From positions 1 to 49,424 of the forward strand of contig JAAYKO010000063.1 of NCBI GenBank assembly GCA_012522345.1: a DNA stretch of 49,424 bases, in the 5' to 3' direction. This document shows positions 49,393-49,424 of this stretch, piece after piece. Under the pieces are notes generated by a model. That model saw only the letters and a list, made by a program, of their open reading frames with translations. It was not told the DNA's origin and ran no database searches. Position 1 is the first letter of the stretch, and each line of letters begins with the position of its first letter. A program made the translations under genes and the position numbers. The stretch is from Acholeplasmataceae bacterium. Lineage in GTDB: Bacteria > Bacillota_I > Bacilli_A > Acholeplasmatales > UBA5453.

Positions 49393-49424
49393 GTAGGCGT
49401 AGTATAACGGCTATTATAGGTGCT
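49393..49424 (+). tRNA. 5' part of a tRNA, probably tRNA-Gly, cut by the window end
   Basis: GTAGGCG could be the acceptor strand, followed by TA and the D arm GTATAACGGCTATTAT, a pattern seen in tRNA-Gly (UCC type). The anticodon lies beyond the end, so identity is not certain. Confidence 0.6.

Noticed and set aside
1-49424. Mobile elements or prophage
   Set aside because: No transposase, integrase or terminal inverted repeats were found; all genes are cellular functions or small unknowns.

Overview
The window is 49.4 kb of AT-rich, gene-dense bacterial DNA; no gap between genes exceeds about 220 bases. The gene set is that of a small-genome, low-GC Firmicute near the Mollicutes (Acholeplasma-, Izemoplasma- or RF39-like), not a Mycoplasma. 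Firmicute-type synteny is kept (rimP-nusA-ylxR-ylxQ-infB-rbfA; priA-fmt; gmk-rpoZ; a comFC-like ORF next to long hpf) and there is a DUF285 repeat lipoprotein. TGA is a genuine stop: it ends the S41 protease gene, prfB, uvrC, the XRE regulator gene and proS, and the TGA-reading release factor RF2 is encoded. The exact lineage is an inference.

Layout. 1-4.5 kb: glgP and glgB (glycogen breakdown and branching). 4.5-8.6 kb: prfB-yitT-S41 protease-recX, running without gaps into glgB. 8.7-12.6 kb: secA and metK; metK sits behind a leader with an intrinsic terminator and a SAM-I-clan core. 12.7-17.8 kb: priA-fmt-pgpA-like plus a membrane protein with an apparently degenerate HD-GYP domain. 17.8-22.2 kb: the rimP-to-rbfA translation/transcription operon. 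22.3-31.7 kb: a small membrane protein, coaD, rnjA, a DEDDh exonuclease coupled to uvrC, rpoZ-gmk, rqcH, sodA and a DUF975 membrane protein. 31.7-35.3 kb: hpf, a comFC-like remnant, an EF-G paralogue and yidD. 35.3-39 kb: an XRE regulator with a small partner, and a P-type ATPase behind a yybP-ykoY (Mn2+) riboswitch. 39-44.2 kb: proS, cvfB, an MFS transporter, a Fic protein, csp, yjbQ and tRNA-Thr. 44.3-49.4 kb: a DUF285 lipoprotein with fourteen 25-residue repeats, a GNAT enzyme, a second guanylate-kinase-like protein, an M50-like membrane metallopeptidase, and tRNA-Asp, -Arg, -Pro and the start of a probable tRNA-Gly.

How the parts work together. Most of the window is housekeeping: translation (IF-2, RbfA, RimP, NusA, RF2, Fmt, ProRS, MetK, HPF, RqcH, EF-G paralogue), RNA and DNA maintenance (RNase J, UvrC, PriA, RecX), secretion (SecA, YidD) and carbohydrate storage. 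Regulation is mostly by RNA and compact promoters: two leader switches with terminators, many extended -10 promoters (TGnTATAAT) with weak -35 boxes, several GTG/TTG starts, terminators that overlap stop codons, and one transporter gene that looks leaderless. Manganese is a visible theme, with a Mn-type superoxide dismutase and a Mn riboswitch before a cation-exporting ATPase. The least understood parts are the XRE regulator and its stand-alone C-domain-like partner, the degenerate HD-GYP membrane protein, the N-terminal domain of the exonuclease behind uvrC, and the repeat lipoprotein. I saw no insertion sequence, prophage, CRISPR array, rRNA or replication origin.
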